64,000 nucleotides of DNA from Acidobacteriaceae bacterium (GTDB lineage Bacteria > Acidobacteriota > Terriglobia > Bryobacterales > Bryobacteraceae). A model generated the notes under the pieces. The model made no database searches. It was given only the letters and a program-made list of their open reading frames with translations, and was not told the DNA's origin. The position numbers were made by a program, and so were the translations under genes. The DNA is taken from assembly GCA_019240475.1 (NCBI GenBank), contig JAFAYI010000006.1, positions 366,294 to 430,293 of the forward strand, in the 5' to 3' direction. Shown one piece after another: positions 55,177-64,000 of this stretch (position 1 is the stretch's first letter; every line of letters starts with the position of its first letter).

Positions 55177-56982
55177 TTGTCCCTAGTGCAGGGAGCCGCT
55201 AAACTCCAGGCCGGTAGCCTTGTTGCGCCCCAGATTACGGTTCTCGATACCGGGGGCCAATATACTCATCTGATCGCGAGGCGCGTCCGCGAATTGGGTG
55301 TGTATGCGGACGTGCAAGCAAGCGATACGCCATCCGGCAAGCTTCGGTCGCGCAAAGGAATCATTATCTCGGGCGGCCCGGCGAGTGTTCGCGAGAGCGG
55401 CAGCCCAGATATCGATCCGGAAGTGCTCTGCGCCGGAATCCCGGTTCTGGGCATCTGCTATGGCCATCAGCTCATGGCGCGGCGCTTAGGCGGGTGCGTT
55501 CAAAAAGGAACTCGTGGCGAATATGGCGTTGCGCGCCTCACCATCACCTGCGAAGATGATGCGCTCTGGAACGGCGTGGCGCCATCGCAAATCTGGATGA
55601 GCCACTTCGATACAGTCGAATCCGTTCCGCCGGGTTTCCAGATCACGGCCTCAAGCGAAACTTCGGGCATTGCCGCCATGTCTGACCCCGCGCGCAAGCT
55701 TTTCGGCCTTCAATTTCACCCCGAAGTGGCCCACACCGAGGCTGGCATGCGGATCCTGGATAATTTCGTATTTGGGATTTGCGGCGCGGTACAGGACTGG
55801 GACCTATCGCAACGCGTGCCTTTTGTCGAAGAGCAGATCCGGCGCATCGCCGGCGAGCGTAACATTTTTTTCTTCGTCAGCGGCGGCGTGGATTCAACGG
55901 TTGCCTACACGCTGTGCCTACGCGCTCTCGGGCCACAGCGCGTCTATGGAATCTACGTCGATACGGGCTTGATGCGCAAAGGCGAGACCGAATTTGTCCA
56001 CGGAGCTTTCGAGCAACTCGGCGCTACGAATTTCATGATCGATCATGCCGAGGCTGAATTCCTTTCAGCTCTCCATGGGGCTTTCGATCCCGAAGAAAAG
56101 CGCTGTATCATAGGCGAGCAATTCGTCAAGGTTCAGGAACGTGTTCTCGCGACCGAACACTTTCTCGACGGCCATTGGATTCTCGGTCAAGGCACAATTT
56201 ATCCCGACACGATCGAGTCCGGCGGGACGACGCACGCCGATCTGATTAAAACCCATCACAATCGTGTGGCCGGGATCCAGGCGCTGATCGATTCCGGGCG
56301 CATCATCGAGCCGATCACTTCGTTCTACAAAGACGAAGTCCGCGAAATCGGCCGCGAACTCGGGGTGCCTGCGCCGCTGCTGGCCCGTCATCCGTTTCCA
56401 GGCCCCGGTCTCGCGATTCGCTGTCTGTGTTCCGCGGCATCCGAACGCGTGGGTAAGGATCCGGACGGCTTTCTGCTTCCGGTGCGGTCCGTCGGCGTGC
56501 AAGGCGACGCCCGTAGTTATCGCGCAGTGCTGTTGCTGCCCTCAAGACCTACGCCCGACCAGATCCATGTCACTGCGCCGGCCCTCACAAATCGGCGTTC
56601 CGATATCAACCGCGTCGTAGCGCTCTGCGGCGCGAAGGTCGACCCCGGTCTCCTGCAGGTGTTCGAGGCGTCGATCACCAAACAACGCCTGGACGTCCTT
56701 CGCGAAGCCGATGCTATCGTCCGCGAATTCTGCGGCGCGACGGGCTTTGAATCGCAAGTCTGGCAGTTTCCAGTGGTGCTGTTGCCGGTGGGCGCCGGTT
56801 CTGGACGCGAATCGCTCGTCCTGCGGCCCATTCAATCGGTCGATGGAATGACTGCCGATGTCGTTCTCATGCCTGAGGCGTGGCTTGACGAATTGACGAG
56901 TAAGCTACTGGCGCTGTCTTCCATCGCGGCTGTGTTTTACGACCTGACGCACAAGCCGCCGGGAACTATCGAGTGGGAATAA
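55177..56982 (+). CDS. guaA: GMP synthase (glutamine-hydrolysing)
   Basis: Converts XMP to GMP with glutamine and ATP in the cytosol. The glutamine amidotransferase domain has the nucleophile C94 in GICYGHQL and the H181/E183 pair in FHPEVAH. The ATP pyrophosphatase loop is SGGVDST (235-241); the C-terminal dimerisation domain ends KPPGTIEWE. With 601 residues it is about 75 longer than the E. coli enzyme, mainly through an insert in the C-terminal domain (VGKDPDGFLLPV and DQIHVTAPALTNRRSDINR) like that of longer GMP synthases. The start is a TTG at 55177 with GGAG upstream, 21 bases after the protease. Confidence 0.95.
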   Translation: MSLVQGAAKLQAGSLVAPQITVLDTGGQYTHLIARRVRELGVYADVQASDTPSGKLRSRKGIIISGGPASVRESGSPDIDPEVLCAGIPVLGICYGHQLMARRLGGCVQKGTRGEYGVARLTITCEDDALWNGVAPSQIWMSHFDTVESVPPGFQITASSETSGIAAMSDPARKLFGLQFHPEVAHTEAGMRILDNFVFGICGAVQDWDLSQRVPFVEEQIRRIAGERNIFFFVSGGVDSTVAYTLCLRALGPQRVYGIYVDTGLMRKGETEFVHGAFEQLGATNFMIDHAEAEFLSALHGAFDPEEKRCIIGEQFVKVQERVLATEHFLDGHWILGQGTIYPDTIESGGTTHADLIKTHHNRVAGIQALIDSGRIIEPITSFYKDEVREIGRELGVPAPLLARHPFPGPGLAIRCLCSAASERVGKDPDGFLLPVRSVGVQGDARSYRAVLLLPSRPTPDQIHVTAPALTNRRSDINRVVALCGAKVDPGLLQVFEASITKQRLDVLREADAIVREFCGATGFESQVWQFPVVLLPVGAGSGRESLVLRPIQSVDGMTADVVLMPEAWLDELTSKLLALSSIAAVFYDLTHKPPGTIEWE

Positions 56983-56989
56983 CTGCTAA

Positions 56990-59074
56990 CTAAAAATATT
57001 GCCGCAGAACGTCACGGAATCGTGTATAGAGATACGAAACCGCGAGAAGAGCGAGGCCCAGCACCATGAACGTTAAATAGCGATCACGGGCAGCTAATCC
57101 CCAGACATCCCGAAATACAATCTTCAGCACGCACAAACAAAGTAACCCGAGCGCGGAGAATCGGTAAACCTTGTCTTTCGCCCAGAGCGCGAATACGAAG
57201 ACAGCAAGGGCTTCGATGCCCCAGCCGAGCGTAACAAGCCCGCTTGGCAGCTCGACCGCGATGAAAGCGGTGAGTAGAAACAGCGCCGAAAAATATGGAA
57301 CGCGGCGCCCAAGTCTCGTGCCAGCGAAACGTGCGGCGCAATATAAGAGGGGTATGACTAATAACATAGTTAGTCTGCGTGGCGTCACCCAACTAATGGT
57401 TGCGTAAGCGGTTACATCGGATAAGTTCACAACGAATGCCCGTGCCGCTACGGCAACGGCACAAACTGAGGCTTGTAAGGCCAATTCGCGGGATTGAAAC
57501 CGGCCGCCGATGGCCGCGAGCGTGACCGCTAATACTGACCAGGCGACTGCAGTCCACACTCCCGCGCATGCCAACCAGAGAGCGACGAGCGCAAGGAAAC
57601 CGGCCGCATGCGCCAACGCGACAGCCGCGTTGCGGTCAAACTGACCTTTCACCATGCGCGGCCAACGGCGCGGAAAGCACTGCGAATCGGCGTAGAACAA
57701 TAGTGCGGCGACCGCGAAGAGCCCGGCGTATCCAGGCTGCAATGCATGCGGCTGCGATACAAATTCGTCGAACACCGTTGCAAGCGCCACAAATAAGCCT
57801 GCGATGACGCCTAGCCGGTAGTAGAGAATCTCATCCAGAAAAATGCCCGCCACAATTAGTGCTTCCGCTTCGGCGAGCCACACAGCGAAGAGATCATGGC
57901 CCGAATAGCGCTGCGGAATCGCGAGGAACAGAAGGCAAGTTCCAAGGCTATTCAGCACGATGAAGGCTTGTCGGCGGCGGCGTGTAACCGGGAGCTGCCC
58001 AAATGCCAATTCGGTGGCTCCCATAAACGCCAGAAGTTGGAACCCCAGTTCTGGATGAATGGATTGATAGCTCAGAACCCAAAGCAATAATCCAGTGTTC
58101 AGAAGGGCGGCTGCCGTAGACAGTCGTTCGGCGTCGCCGTTCGGAACGGTGCGAGACACGTAAGAGATTCTGAATATGAGCCAGTATGCGAAGAGCAGAA
58201 TGGAGCTGATGAGATATCCCGGAAATGCGAAGCGCGGCTGCATGGATTCGACGATCGGCCGCAGCCACAAATAGTGATTGAGATAAACAGCTATGATCCC
58301 CATCAGCTCCGCTTCAAACCAGCGGCGGCGTAGCGCGACGGCGGCCAATCCGGCCGCCAGAATCGCGCCGGCTATCAGACTATAGGCATTTCCACGGCTG
58401 ATGTTAATGGTTGTGAAAGCCAGTAAGAAGGCCAGCGCTGTAATTACTTGTGAGTTATAGCGTAATGTATGTGCGACCATACCCGCCGCCGCAACTAGCA
58501 GCAGAATGAGGTCCAGCCCTTCCGGGGAAAGAATACGCGCGGCCGGCACGTGATGCATAGCATAAGTGGTGAAGTAAACGAGCGCCCAGCCGCCTGCCAG
58601 GCTGGCGCGCGCCAGAACGCGCCACTGTTCTCGCCGGTCGAACCAAGCACCGAGACACAGCATCGCGGCGGAGACCGCATAACCCACGAGCACCTTTCCC
58701 ACCGGCCCGAGTTCGCTCAGCTCATATACCAGAAAAAATGCGATTCCGATGACCAGAATGACTATGCCGAGTTTGTTGAGCCAGTTAGTGCCGAGGGTTT
58801 CTTCGAAACTTACCGGCTTGTGCGGAGCGGGTATCGCGGGTTCGACCGAGCTTGCCAGGTCCGCTCGCGGAACTAAGGGCAGCGGTTCGGGCCGGAGAGC
58901 GGTTTCTATCCGAATCGGAACCGGCTGCGGCGCGGGATTTCTCGATTGACTCTCGAGTGCATAGATGCGCTCGGTCAACCGTTCTATCAGACGTCGATTC
59001 TTCCGCGCTATTGACGCTGTTATACCTATCCAGATCGCGAGCAGCACCACAACCGCGATAATCAGGACCGGCAT
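56990..59074 (-). CDS. DUF2339 multi-pass membrane protein
   Basis: A 694-residue integral membrane protein with one N-terminal helix (1-22), a coiled stretch (RRLIERLTERIYALESQ), a proline-rich linker (45-90), and then about 20 hydrophobic helices. The family motif FEETLGTNWLNKLGIVILVI near 92 identifies DUF2339. Function unknown; members are found in the inner membrane of many Gram-negative bacteria. It ends 7 bases from guaA (convergent) and follows mutL by one base. Confidence 0.88.
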   Translation of the reverse strand: MPVLIIAVVVLLAIWIGITASIARKNRRLIERLTERIYALESQSRNPAPQPVPIRIETALRPEPLPLVPRADLASSVEPAIPAPHKPVSFEETLGTNWLNKLGIVILVIGIAFFLVYELSELGPVGKVLVGYAVSAAMLCLGAWFDRREQWRVLARASLAGGWALVYFTTYAMHHVPAARILSPEGLDLILLLVAAAGMVAHTLRYNSQVITALAFLLAFTTINISRGNAYSLIAGAILAAGLAAVALRRRWFEAELMGIIAVYLNHYLWLRPIVESMQPRFAFPGYLISSILLFAYWLIFRISYVSRTVPNGDAERLSTAAALLNTGLLLWVLSYQSIHPELGFQLLAFMGATELAFGQLPVTRRRRQAFIVLNSLGTCLLFLAIPQRYSGHDLFAVWLAEAEALIVAGIFLDEILYYRLGVIAGLFVALATVFDEFVSQPHALQPGYAGLFAVAALLFYADSQCFPRRWPRMVKGQFDRNAAVALAHAAGFLALVALWLACAGVWTAVAWSVLAVTLAAIGGRFQSRELALQASVCAVAVAARAFVVNLSDVTAYATISWVTPRRLTMLLVIPLLYCAARFAGTRLGRRVPYFSALFLLTAFIAVELPSGLVTLGWGIEALAVFVFALWAKDKVYRFSALGLLCLCVLKIVFRDVWGLAARDRYLTFMVLGLALLAVSYLYTRFRDVLRQYF

Positions 59075-59075
59075 G

Positions 59076-61079
59076 TTAAATGCGGTGGAAGCTTTTTAGA
59101 ATGTCCTTCGTACTGTAGCGTAGCGCAATCGGCCGCCCGTGAGGGCAAGTCATCGGGTACTCACAGGCCGCCAGCGCCCTCAAGAGCCATTCCATCTTCT
59201 GAGACTCCAGTCTGGTGTTGATCTTAATGGCCGCGCGGCAGGCTATGGTTGCGCAAACGTTGCGCCGGATCTCATCGAGAGATGCCGAACGCAGTTCCCG
59301 CTCGGAGATTTCCAGAATGTCGAAGAGGATCCGCTCGATGTCGCCGGGTCCTACGCCTCCAGGAGCCGCTTTGATGGCGATCGTTCGTTGTCCAAAGGGT
59401 TCCGTTTCGAAGCCGTGGCTATTCAATTCATCCGCGATCCGTACATATTCGAACTGCTGCGCCGGAGTCAGTTGTACGACCAGCGGCATCAGGAGTTGTT
59501 GAATCTCGACCGTGCCAGCCGCTCGCTGCCGCAAGACTCGTTCGAACAAAATTCGCTCGTGCGCGACATGCTGGTCGATAATCCACAGCCCGTCGCGCCC
59601 AGCGGCCACAATGAAGCTTTCGTGCAATTGCCCCAGGGGCCGGAGATCCGGAAGCGCCGTCAGGTTATCGACGCGATCCCATCCCGGCGGAAGCTGGTCG
59701 AGCGCGCCATGTGTATCGGGAACTGCGCGTACGGGTGCGGAAGCGATCGGCCATGCGGGCCCTTGCGCGATGACAGGGGGCCTCACGGGCGTGCTTACCG
59801 TCACCGTAGGCAAATTATCCACTGAGTCTCGCTCGAATGCCGTTTCGGGCTGTATGGATTCTAACTCGACGCCAGCCCTGTCGATCGTCGCCGAAAATTC
59901 GGAGAACGGCAGAGCCGCGCCCCGCTGCGGGCCGCCCTGCGATTCGGGGGTGAACGAGCGCCGCTGAGTTAACGCCGGTGAAGCGGCTTGAATCGGCATA
60001 CTCGAGGCGGGCCGGCTTTCCATCAGAATTTCTCGAATCGCATCCCGGACGAAATCATGGACCGGTGCTCCATGGCGAAATCTGACTTCGGTCTTCGCCG
60101 GATGAACATTGACGTCCACCTCGCTTGCGTCGCAGTTGAGAAAGAGCAGCGCGAACGGAAAACATCCCGCCGGCATCAGGTTGTGATACGCCGCCGAGAT
60201 CGCGTGCAGCAGCACTTTATCCCGAATCAATCTTCCGTTCACAAACAGGAAAACCGAGTTACGGTTCGCCTTCTGAACGTGAGGACCCGAGACCAATCCT
60301 TCCAGCACAAACTCGGGAATCTCGGGTTCCGGCCTTTCATGCAGTGAAGCGCGGGAGCCCGGTGGCACATACGGCGGCGGCAGCTTCAGCTCGAACTTGC
60401 GCGGCCCGAGATCGACCAAATCGTCCATCGCCTCTGAGCCGAATACTTGAAACGCGCGATCGCGCAAGGTTGAGACCGGAGTGACACTTAGCAGCTCCCG
60501 GTTCTCGTGATACAGCTCGAAACGTTTGTTGGCGTGCCCGAGACTGTAATGAGTCATCAACGAACCGATGTGCGCGAGTTCGGTCTGATCCGAGCGTAGA
60601 AACTTCTTGCGCGCTGGAACATTGAAGAAGAGGTCCCGCACGGCGATAGTTGTGCCAGAGGCGCGAGCGATTTCCTCGCAGCGCAAGATCTTGCCGCCGG
60701 CAATTTCAACCACAGTTCCCGTCTGTTCTTCGCTTGATCGGGTTTCTAAGGTCAACCTGCTCACCGAAGCAATGGAAGGCAGCGCCTCGCCGCGGAAGCC
60801 AAGCGTCTCAATCGCGAGCAGGTCCTTCACGTCGCTCAGCTTGCTGGTAGCGTGCCGTTCGAAGGCCAGCAGCGCGTCGTCGCGCAGCATGCCGCAGCCA
60901 TCGTCCTGTATCCGAATCAGCCGCCGGCCGGCATTCTCGGTATCGATGCGAATGTCTCTCGCGCCCGCATCGAGCGAATTTTCGAGAAGCTCTTTAACAA
61001 CGGAAGCGGGCCGTTCCACGACCTCTCCAGCAGCGATTTTGTTCGCCACGTTATCGGAGAGAACGCGGATACGGCCCAT
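59076..61079 (-). CDS. mutL: DNA mismatch repair protein MutL
   Basis: A 667-residue GHKL ATPase. The N-terminal part has AAGEVVERPASVVKELLENSLD with the catalytic glutamate, DDGCGM, the ATP lid ETLGFRGEALPSIASV and NVHPAKTEVRF. After a proline-rich linker (about 350-470), the C-terminal domain shows the endonuclease motif DQHVAHERILFE plus CPHGRP, so this MutL probably nicks DNA itself, as in bacteria without MutH. Complete. Confidence 0.95.
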   Translation of the reverse strand: MGRIRVLSDNVANKIAAGEVVERPASVVKELLENSLDAGARDIRIDTENAGRRLIRIQDDGCGMLRDDALLAFERHATSKLSDVKDLLAIETLGFRGEALPSIASVSRLTLETRSSEEQTGTVVEIAGGKILRCEEIARASGTTIAVRDLFFNVPARKKFLRSDQTELAHIGSLMTHYSLGHANKRFELYHENRELLSVTPVSTLRDRAFQVFGSEAMDDLVDLGPRKFELKLPPPYVPPGSRASLHERPEPEIPEFVLEGLVSGPHVQKANRNSVFLFVNGRLIRDKVLLHAISAAYHNLMPAGCFPFALLFLNCDASEVDVNVHPAKTEVRFRHGAPVHDFVRDAIREILMESRPASSMPIQAASPALTQRRSFTPESQGGPQRGAALPFSEFSATIDRAGVELESIQPETAFERDSVDNLPTVTVSTPVRPPVIAQGPAWPIASAPVRAVPDTHGALDQLPPGWDRVDNLTALPDLRPLGQLHESFIVAAGRDGLWIIDQHVAHERILFERVLRQRAAGTVEIQQLLMPLVVQLTPAQQFEYVRIADELNSHGFETEPFGQRTIAIKAAPGGVGPGDIERILFDILEISERELRSASLDEIRRNVCATIACRAAIKINTRLESQKMEWLLRALAACEYPMTCPHGRPIALRYSTKDILKSFHRI

Positions 61080-61106
61080 TTACCGATCTATTGAGTTCGC
61101 GCCTGC

Positions 61107-62957
61107 TCAGCCGCTCATAGCGGCTAGAAACTCCGCATTGCTGCGCGTCTTGCCGAGTTTATCGAGCAACAATTCCATCGATTCCACCGGCGAAAGCGGA
61201 TTGAGCACCTTGCGGAGAACCCACACGCGATTCAATTCCTCGCGCGGCAGCAATAGCTCTTCTTTTCGCGTTCCGCTCTTGTTGATATCGATGGCCGGGA
61301 ACACACGCTTGTCCACCAGCTTGCGATCCAGATGGATTTCCATGTTGCCGGTGCCTTTGAATTCTTCAAAGATCACGTCATCCATGCGGCTTCCGGTGTC
61401 GATCAGCGCGGTCGCCACAATGGTCAGCGACCCGCCTTCTTCGATATTTCGCGCCGCGCCGAAGAACCGCTTCGGCCGCTGCAATGCGTTCGAATCCACG
61501 CCGCCCGAAAGCACCTTGCCGGATGGCGGAACAACCGTGTTGTATGCCCGCGCCAAACGAGTAATCGAATCGAGCAGAATTACCACGTCGCGCTTGTGTT
61601 CAACCAGCCGCTTGGCCTTTTCGATCACCATTTCGGCGACCTGAACGTGACGGGATGCTGGTTCATCGAACGTGGAGCTGATGACTTCTCCGCGCACCGA
61701 GCGCTGCATGTCCGTGACTTCCTCGGGGCGTTCGTCGATCAGCAGGACAATGAGGTTGATTTCGGGATGATTCGTCGTAACCGAATTCGCGATGCTTTGC
61801 AGCATCATTGTTTTGCCGGTGCGCGGTGGGGCGACGATGAGTCCGCGCTGCCCCTTGCCGAGAGGCGTGAGCAGGTCCATCACGCGCCCGGAGAAATTAT
61901 CCTTCGAGGTTTCGAGCTTCAGCCGCTCATCCGGATAAAGCGGCGTCAGGTTATCGAAGAATATCTTGTTGCGAGCTTCCTCGGGCGGCTCGAAGTTAAT
62001 CGCGTCGACTTTGATGAGAGCGAAGTAACGCTCGCCTTCTTTCGGAGGACGAATCTGGCCCGAGACGGTATCGCCGGTGCGCAGATCGAAGCGGCGAATC
62101 TGCGAAGGCGAGACATACACGTCGTCGGGTCCCGGCAGATAGTTATACTCGGGCGCGCGCAAGAAACCGAAACCGTCCGGCAGGCATTCCAGGACGCCTT
62201 CGGAAAAGATCAGACCGCTCTTTTCCGCCTGGGTCTGAAGGATCTTGAAAATAAGTTCTTGCTTGCGCAGCCCGGCCGCGCCCGGAACCGCCAGATCTTT
62301 CGCAATCTGGTTGAGCGCCTGAATGCTCATGTCTTTCAGTTCGACGAGGTCGAGAGTGGTGGTTCCATTCCTCTGGCCCTGGGCGCCCGTATTGCCGATC
62401 GAATGCCGGCCGCGCCGCGGTTGCGGGCCGGGTTGTTGAACGGCTGCCTGAGGCTGCTGAGTTGTTTGCGGAGCGCCTTGCTGCATGGCGGCGGCTTGCG
62501 CGCTAGCTTGTTGCACAGCGCCTTGGGTCGCGCCCTGCTGCGCAGAGGTTGGTGACGCCGCGCCTGAAACCACTGCCGAGGAGCTATTCTCCGGAGCCGC
62601 CTTCAATTCGGCGGCCGCGGGCTTTGTCTCGGCCGCGGGCCTGATTTCGGCAGGCTTACCGTCGCCGGTTGCGGGCTTGACTTGCGATCCAGCCGGCCGA
62701 CCGTTTCCTTTGATCGCGGCGTGCTTGCCTTCCGCAGACCTCGTGCGATTCACGCTGGAGACTGGGGCATCGCCGCGCGGCTCAGCCGTCTTATTCTCGC
62801 CCGTCCTCTCGCTCGCCGTTTCGCCAGGCTTGGTTTCCTTGGTCTCTGGGGCAGGTTTGCCTTCGCCGTTCGTCTCTAGTGGCTTCTCGGTGGGCATACC
62901 TTCGGTGGCAGCCGCGGGGGCTACTGCTTGTTCTTGATCTTCGAGATGATTTGCCAA
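61107..62957 (-). CDS. rho: Transcription termination factor Rho with long disordered N-terminal tail
   Basis: A 616-residue Rho. Residues 1 to about 200 are low complexity: charged K/E/T/P repeats first, then A/Q-rich sequence ([20 protein letters not shown] and similar). The conserved part begins near [20 protein letters not shown] (202 on), with the RNA-binding cold-shock domain ([14 protein letters not shown]), Walker A APPRTGKT (376-383), Walker B and the Q/R loops ([27 protein letters not shown]). The ATG at 62957 lies 37 bases inside the end of engB; a shorter start at 62897 is possible. E. coli Rho has 419 residues; the tail explains the difference. Confidence 0.96.
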   Translation of the reverse strand: MANHLEDQEQAVAPAAATEGMPTEKPLETNGEGKPAPETKETKPGETASERTGENKTAEPRGDAPVSSVNRTRSAEGKHAAIKGNGRPAGSQVKPATGDGKPAEIRPAAETKPAAAELKAAPENSSSAVVSGAASPTSAQQGATQGAVQQASAQAAAMQQGAPQTTQQPQAAVQQPGPQPRRGRHSIGNTGAQGQRNGTTTLDLVELKDMSIQALNQIAKDLAVPGAAGLRKQELIFKILQTQAEKSGLIFSEGVLECLPDGFGFLRAPEYNYLPGPDDVYVSPSQIRRFDLRTGDTVSGQIRPPKEGERYFALIKVDAINFEPPEEARNKIFFDNLTPLYPDERLKLETSKDNFSGRVMDLLTPLGKGQRGLIVAPPRTGKTMMLQSIANSVTTNHPEINLIVLLIDERPEEVTDMQRSVRGEVISSTFDEPASRHVQVAEMVIEKAKRLVEHKRDVVILLDSITRLARAYNTVVPPSGKVLSGGVDSNALQRPKRFFGAARNIEEGGSLTIVATALIDTGSRMDDVIFEEFKGTGNMEIHLDRKLVDKRVFPAIDINKSGTRKEELLLPREELNRVWVLRKVLNPLSPVESMELLLDKLGKTRSNAEFLAAMSG

Positions 62958-63571
62958 ATTTCCCTCACTCCCCGGCCGGTGATGGCCGAGAACGGCACAA
63001 GTTCGTGCTCCGGTATTTCCTTCCGGATCGCGTCCAGTGCTGCTTTCACTCCGTTGTTGCTTTTTAGTTTGTCGATCTTGGTGACGATCACCTGATATCG
63101 ACGGTTATGGAACTCGAGCCAAGCTTTGAGTTCCCGGTCCATTTCCATCCACCCGCGCCGGGCGTCGATCAGTACGAAGGACAAAGCAAGATTGCGCCGG
63201 TGGAGAAGATAACTCTCAATGAGCTTCCTCCACTCCGCCTTCTGCTCAACGGGTACCTGCGCGTATCCATATCCCGGCAGATCGACAAAGTGCAAAGCCT
63301 CTTCGATCTGAAAAAAGTTTATAAGCTGCGTGCAACCTGGCCTGGAACTGGTAAACGCCAAGCCATCTTGCCCCACAAGCCGGTTGAGCAAGCTGGATTT
63401 TCCAACATTGCTTCGTCCGAGAAACGCGACTTCCACCGCAGCGTGCTCCGGCGGGAACTGGTGCGGATGTGCCGCGCTGATGATCAAGCTTGGAGACCCT
63501 GATTGGGCGGCCTGCGAGGCCGCCGCAGGCCGAGGGCCCGCCCCACACTTAACCATGCCGGTACTTCCCAT
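62921..63571 (-). CDS. engB: Ribosome biogenesis GTP-binding protein EngB (YihA/YsxC)
   Basis: A small TrmE-Era-type GTPase needed for large-subunit assembly. Motifs: G1 [10 protein letters not shown]3 DLPGYGYA, G4 TKIDKL and the C-terminal [12 protein letters not shown]. The family core starts at [15 protein letters not shown]; the ATG at 63571 adds 25 to 30 residues ([20 protein letters not shown]) that look like translated GC-rich palindrome rather than protein. ATG at 63556 or TTG near 63491 (in PSLIIS) are alternatives; I keep 63571 but doubt it. rho overlaps its end. Confidence 0.92.
   Translation of the reverse strand: MGSTGMVKCGAGPRPAAASQAAQSGSPSLIISAAHPHQFPPEHAAVEVAFLGRSNVGKSSLLNRLVGQDGLAFTSSRPGCTQLINFFQIEEALHFVDLPGYGYAQVPVEQKAEWRKLIESYLLHRRNLALSFVLIDARRGWMEMDRELKAWLEFHNRRYQVIVTKIDKLKSNNGVKAALDAIRKEIPEHELVPFSAITGRGVREIWQIISKIKNKQ
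63507..63531. repeat. GC-rich palindrome at the 5' end of engB
   Basis: Two overlapping hairpins are possible: GCGGCCT / AGGCCGC (63507-63513 and 63517-63523, 3-base loop) and GGCCTGCG / CGCAGGCC (63509-63516 and 63524-63531). Such nested palindromes are typical of dispersed REP-like elements. I see no second copy in this window. Confidence 0.4.
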
Positions 63572-63582
63572 TTTTCGATTCG

Positions 63583-64000
63583 CTAGTGGGTACGGTTATC
63601 CTCCGCCGGTCGTGCGACGAGGTCGGATGCCGTTGCGGTGGGCGCCAGCGGCAGTGCGACAATCTCACGCTCCAGCGCGATTTTCAAGACTTCGTCCATC
63701 GAGAAGACGAAGTGCAGGTTCATGTCTTTGGCGATATTTTCCGGAACGTCGGCGAGATCCTTTTCGTTGTCTTTCGCGAGCACGATCTCACGAATCCCGT
63801 GCCGGTGAGCGGCCATGAGTTTCTCTTTGAGGCCGCCTATCGGGAGGACCCGTCCACGGACGGTTATTTCTCCAGTCATTGCGATATCGCAGCGCACGGG
63901 AATGGCGGTCAGGGCGCTGCAGATGCTAGTTGCGATGGTGATGCCGGCCGATGGACCATCCTTCGGGATCGCCCCTTCCGGCACATGCACGTGAATGTCA
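63583..64000 (-). CDS. lon: Lon protease, C-terminal part (runs off the right edge)
   Basis: The last 139 codons of an ATP-dependent Lon protease. Reading in from the window edge: [19 protein letters not shown], with the catalytic serine in GPSAG; then VAMTGEIT-like [19 protein letters not shown], followed by the catalytic lysine in GGLKEKL; then [15 protein letters not shown]. The C-terminus ends [12 protein letters not shown]. Lon degrades misfolded and regulatory proteins in the cytosol. The ATPase and N-terminal domains lie outside the window; engB follows 11 bases downstream. Confidence 0.95.
   Translation of the reverse strand, partial: DIHVHVPEGAIPKDGPSAGITIATSICSALTAIPVRCDIAMTGEITVRGRVLPIGGLKEKLMAAHRHGIREIVLAKDNEKDLADVPENIAKDMNLHFVFSMDEVLKIALEREIVALPLAPTATASDLVARPAEDNRTH

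Noticed and set aside
61332..62555. 407-codon plus-strand frame opposite rho
   Set aside because: Antisense shadow; rho motifs are complete on the other strand.

Overview
The window looks like chromosomal DNA of an acidobacterium, most likely close to Bryobacter/Solibacter (Acidobacteriota). I infer this from base composition (about 60% G+C by eye) and from four large two-module MacB/FtsX permeases of the ADOP type (acidobacterial duplicated orphan permease), one of them paired with a PadR regulator. There is no rRNA, tRNA, CRISPR array, prophage or intact insertion sequence that I can see. Most of the window is ordinary housekeeping and metabolic DNA with dense, overlapping operons.

Layout. 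1-9.7 kb: an ADOP permease cut by the left edge, a PAS histidine kinase, a DUF1801 protein, an operon of two ABC exporter half-transporters followed by RsgA, and a zinc alcohol dehydrogenase with a PEP-mutase/isocitrate-lyase-like protein. 9.7-15.5 kb: a fused gene remnant (start of a PhyH-type dioxygenase joined to the end of a GMC oxidoreductase), a hydroxyproline epimerase with an FAD oxidoreductase, a hypothetical gene, and the three-gene proton-translocating transhydrogenase (pntAA-pntAB-pntB). 15.6-28.5 kb: an exported orphan protein, padR-ADOP with a candidate operator, a GT2 glycosyltransferase, two more ADOP permeases, an AraC regulator, a small lipoprotein and a DUF1223 protein. 28.8-34.1 kb: a tight plus-strand operon of a STAS protein, an alpha-ketoglutaric semialdehyde dehydrogenase, a LigD-like polymerase, an ATP-dependent DNA ligase and a DUF2252 protein. 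34.2-39.4 kb: a small secreted protein with a clear terminator, a NarL-type two-component pair, a DUF892 protein, and a sugar ABC ATPase/permease pair.

39.4-52.5 kb is one long minus-strand respiratory complex I operon in the order nuoA-C-D-E-F-G-H-J-K-L-M-N. NuoB and NuoI are not in it, and the flanking spacings leave no room for them. 52.6-57 kb holds thiS, a MerR regulator behind a near-consensus promoter, an S41 protease and guaA. 57-64 kb holds a DUF2339 membrane protein, mutL, rho (with a long low-complexity N-terminal tail), engB and the end of lon.

How the genes fit together: the transhydrogenase and complex I handle NAD(P)H and proton-motive force. The epimerase, FAD oxidoreductase and (18 kb away) the semialdehyde dehydrogenase together cover three of the four steps of trans-4-hydroxyproline breakdown to alpha-ketoglutarate. 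The observations I consider most worth checking are the complex I operon lacking B and I (with an eight-cysteine ferredoxin region in NuoG), the coupling of a metabolic dehydrogenase to a polymerase-ligase pair, the PhyH/GMC deletion scar, the inverted repeat in front of padR, and the orphan minus-strand terminator at 28.57 kb. I did not find a clearly new defence or mobile system.
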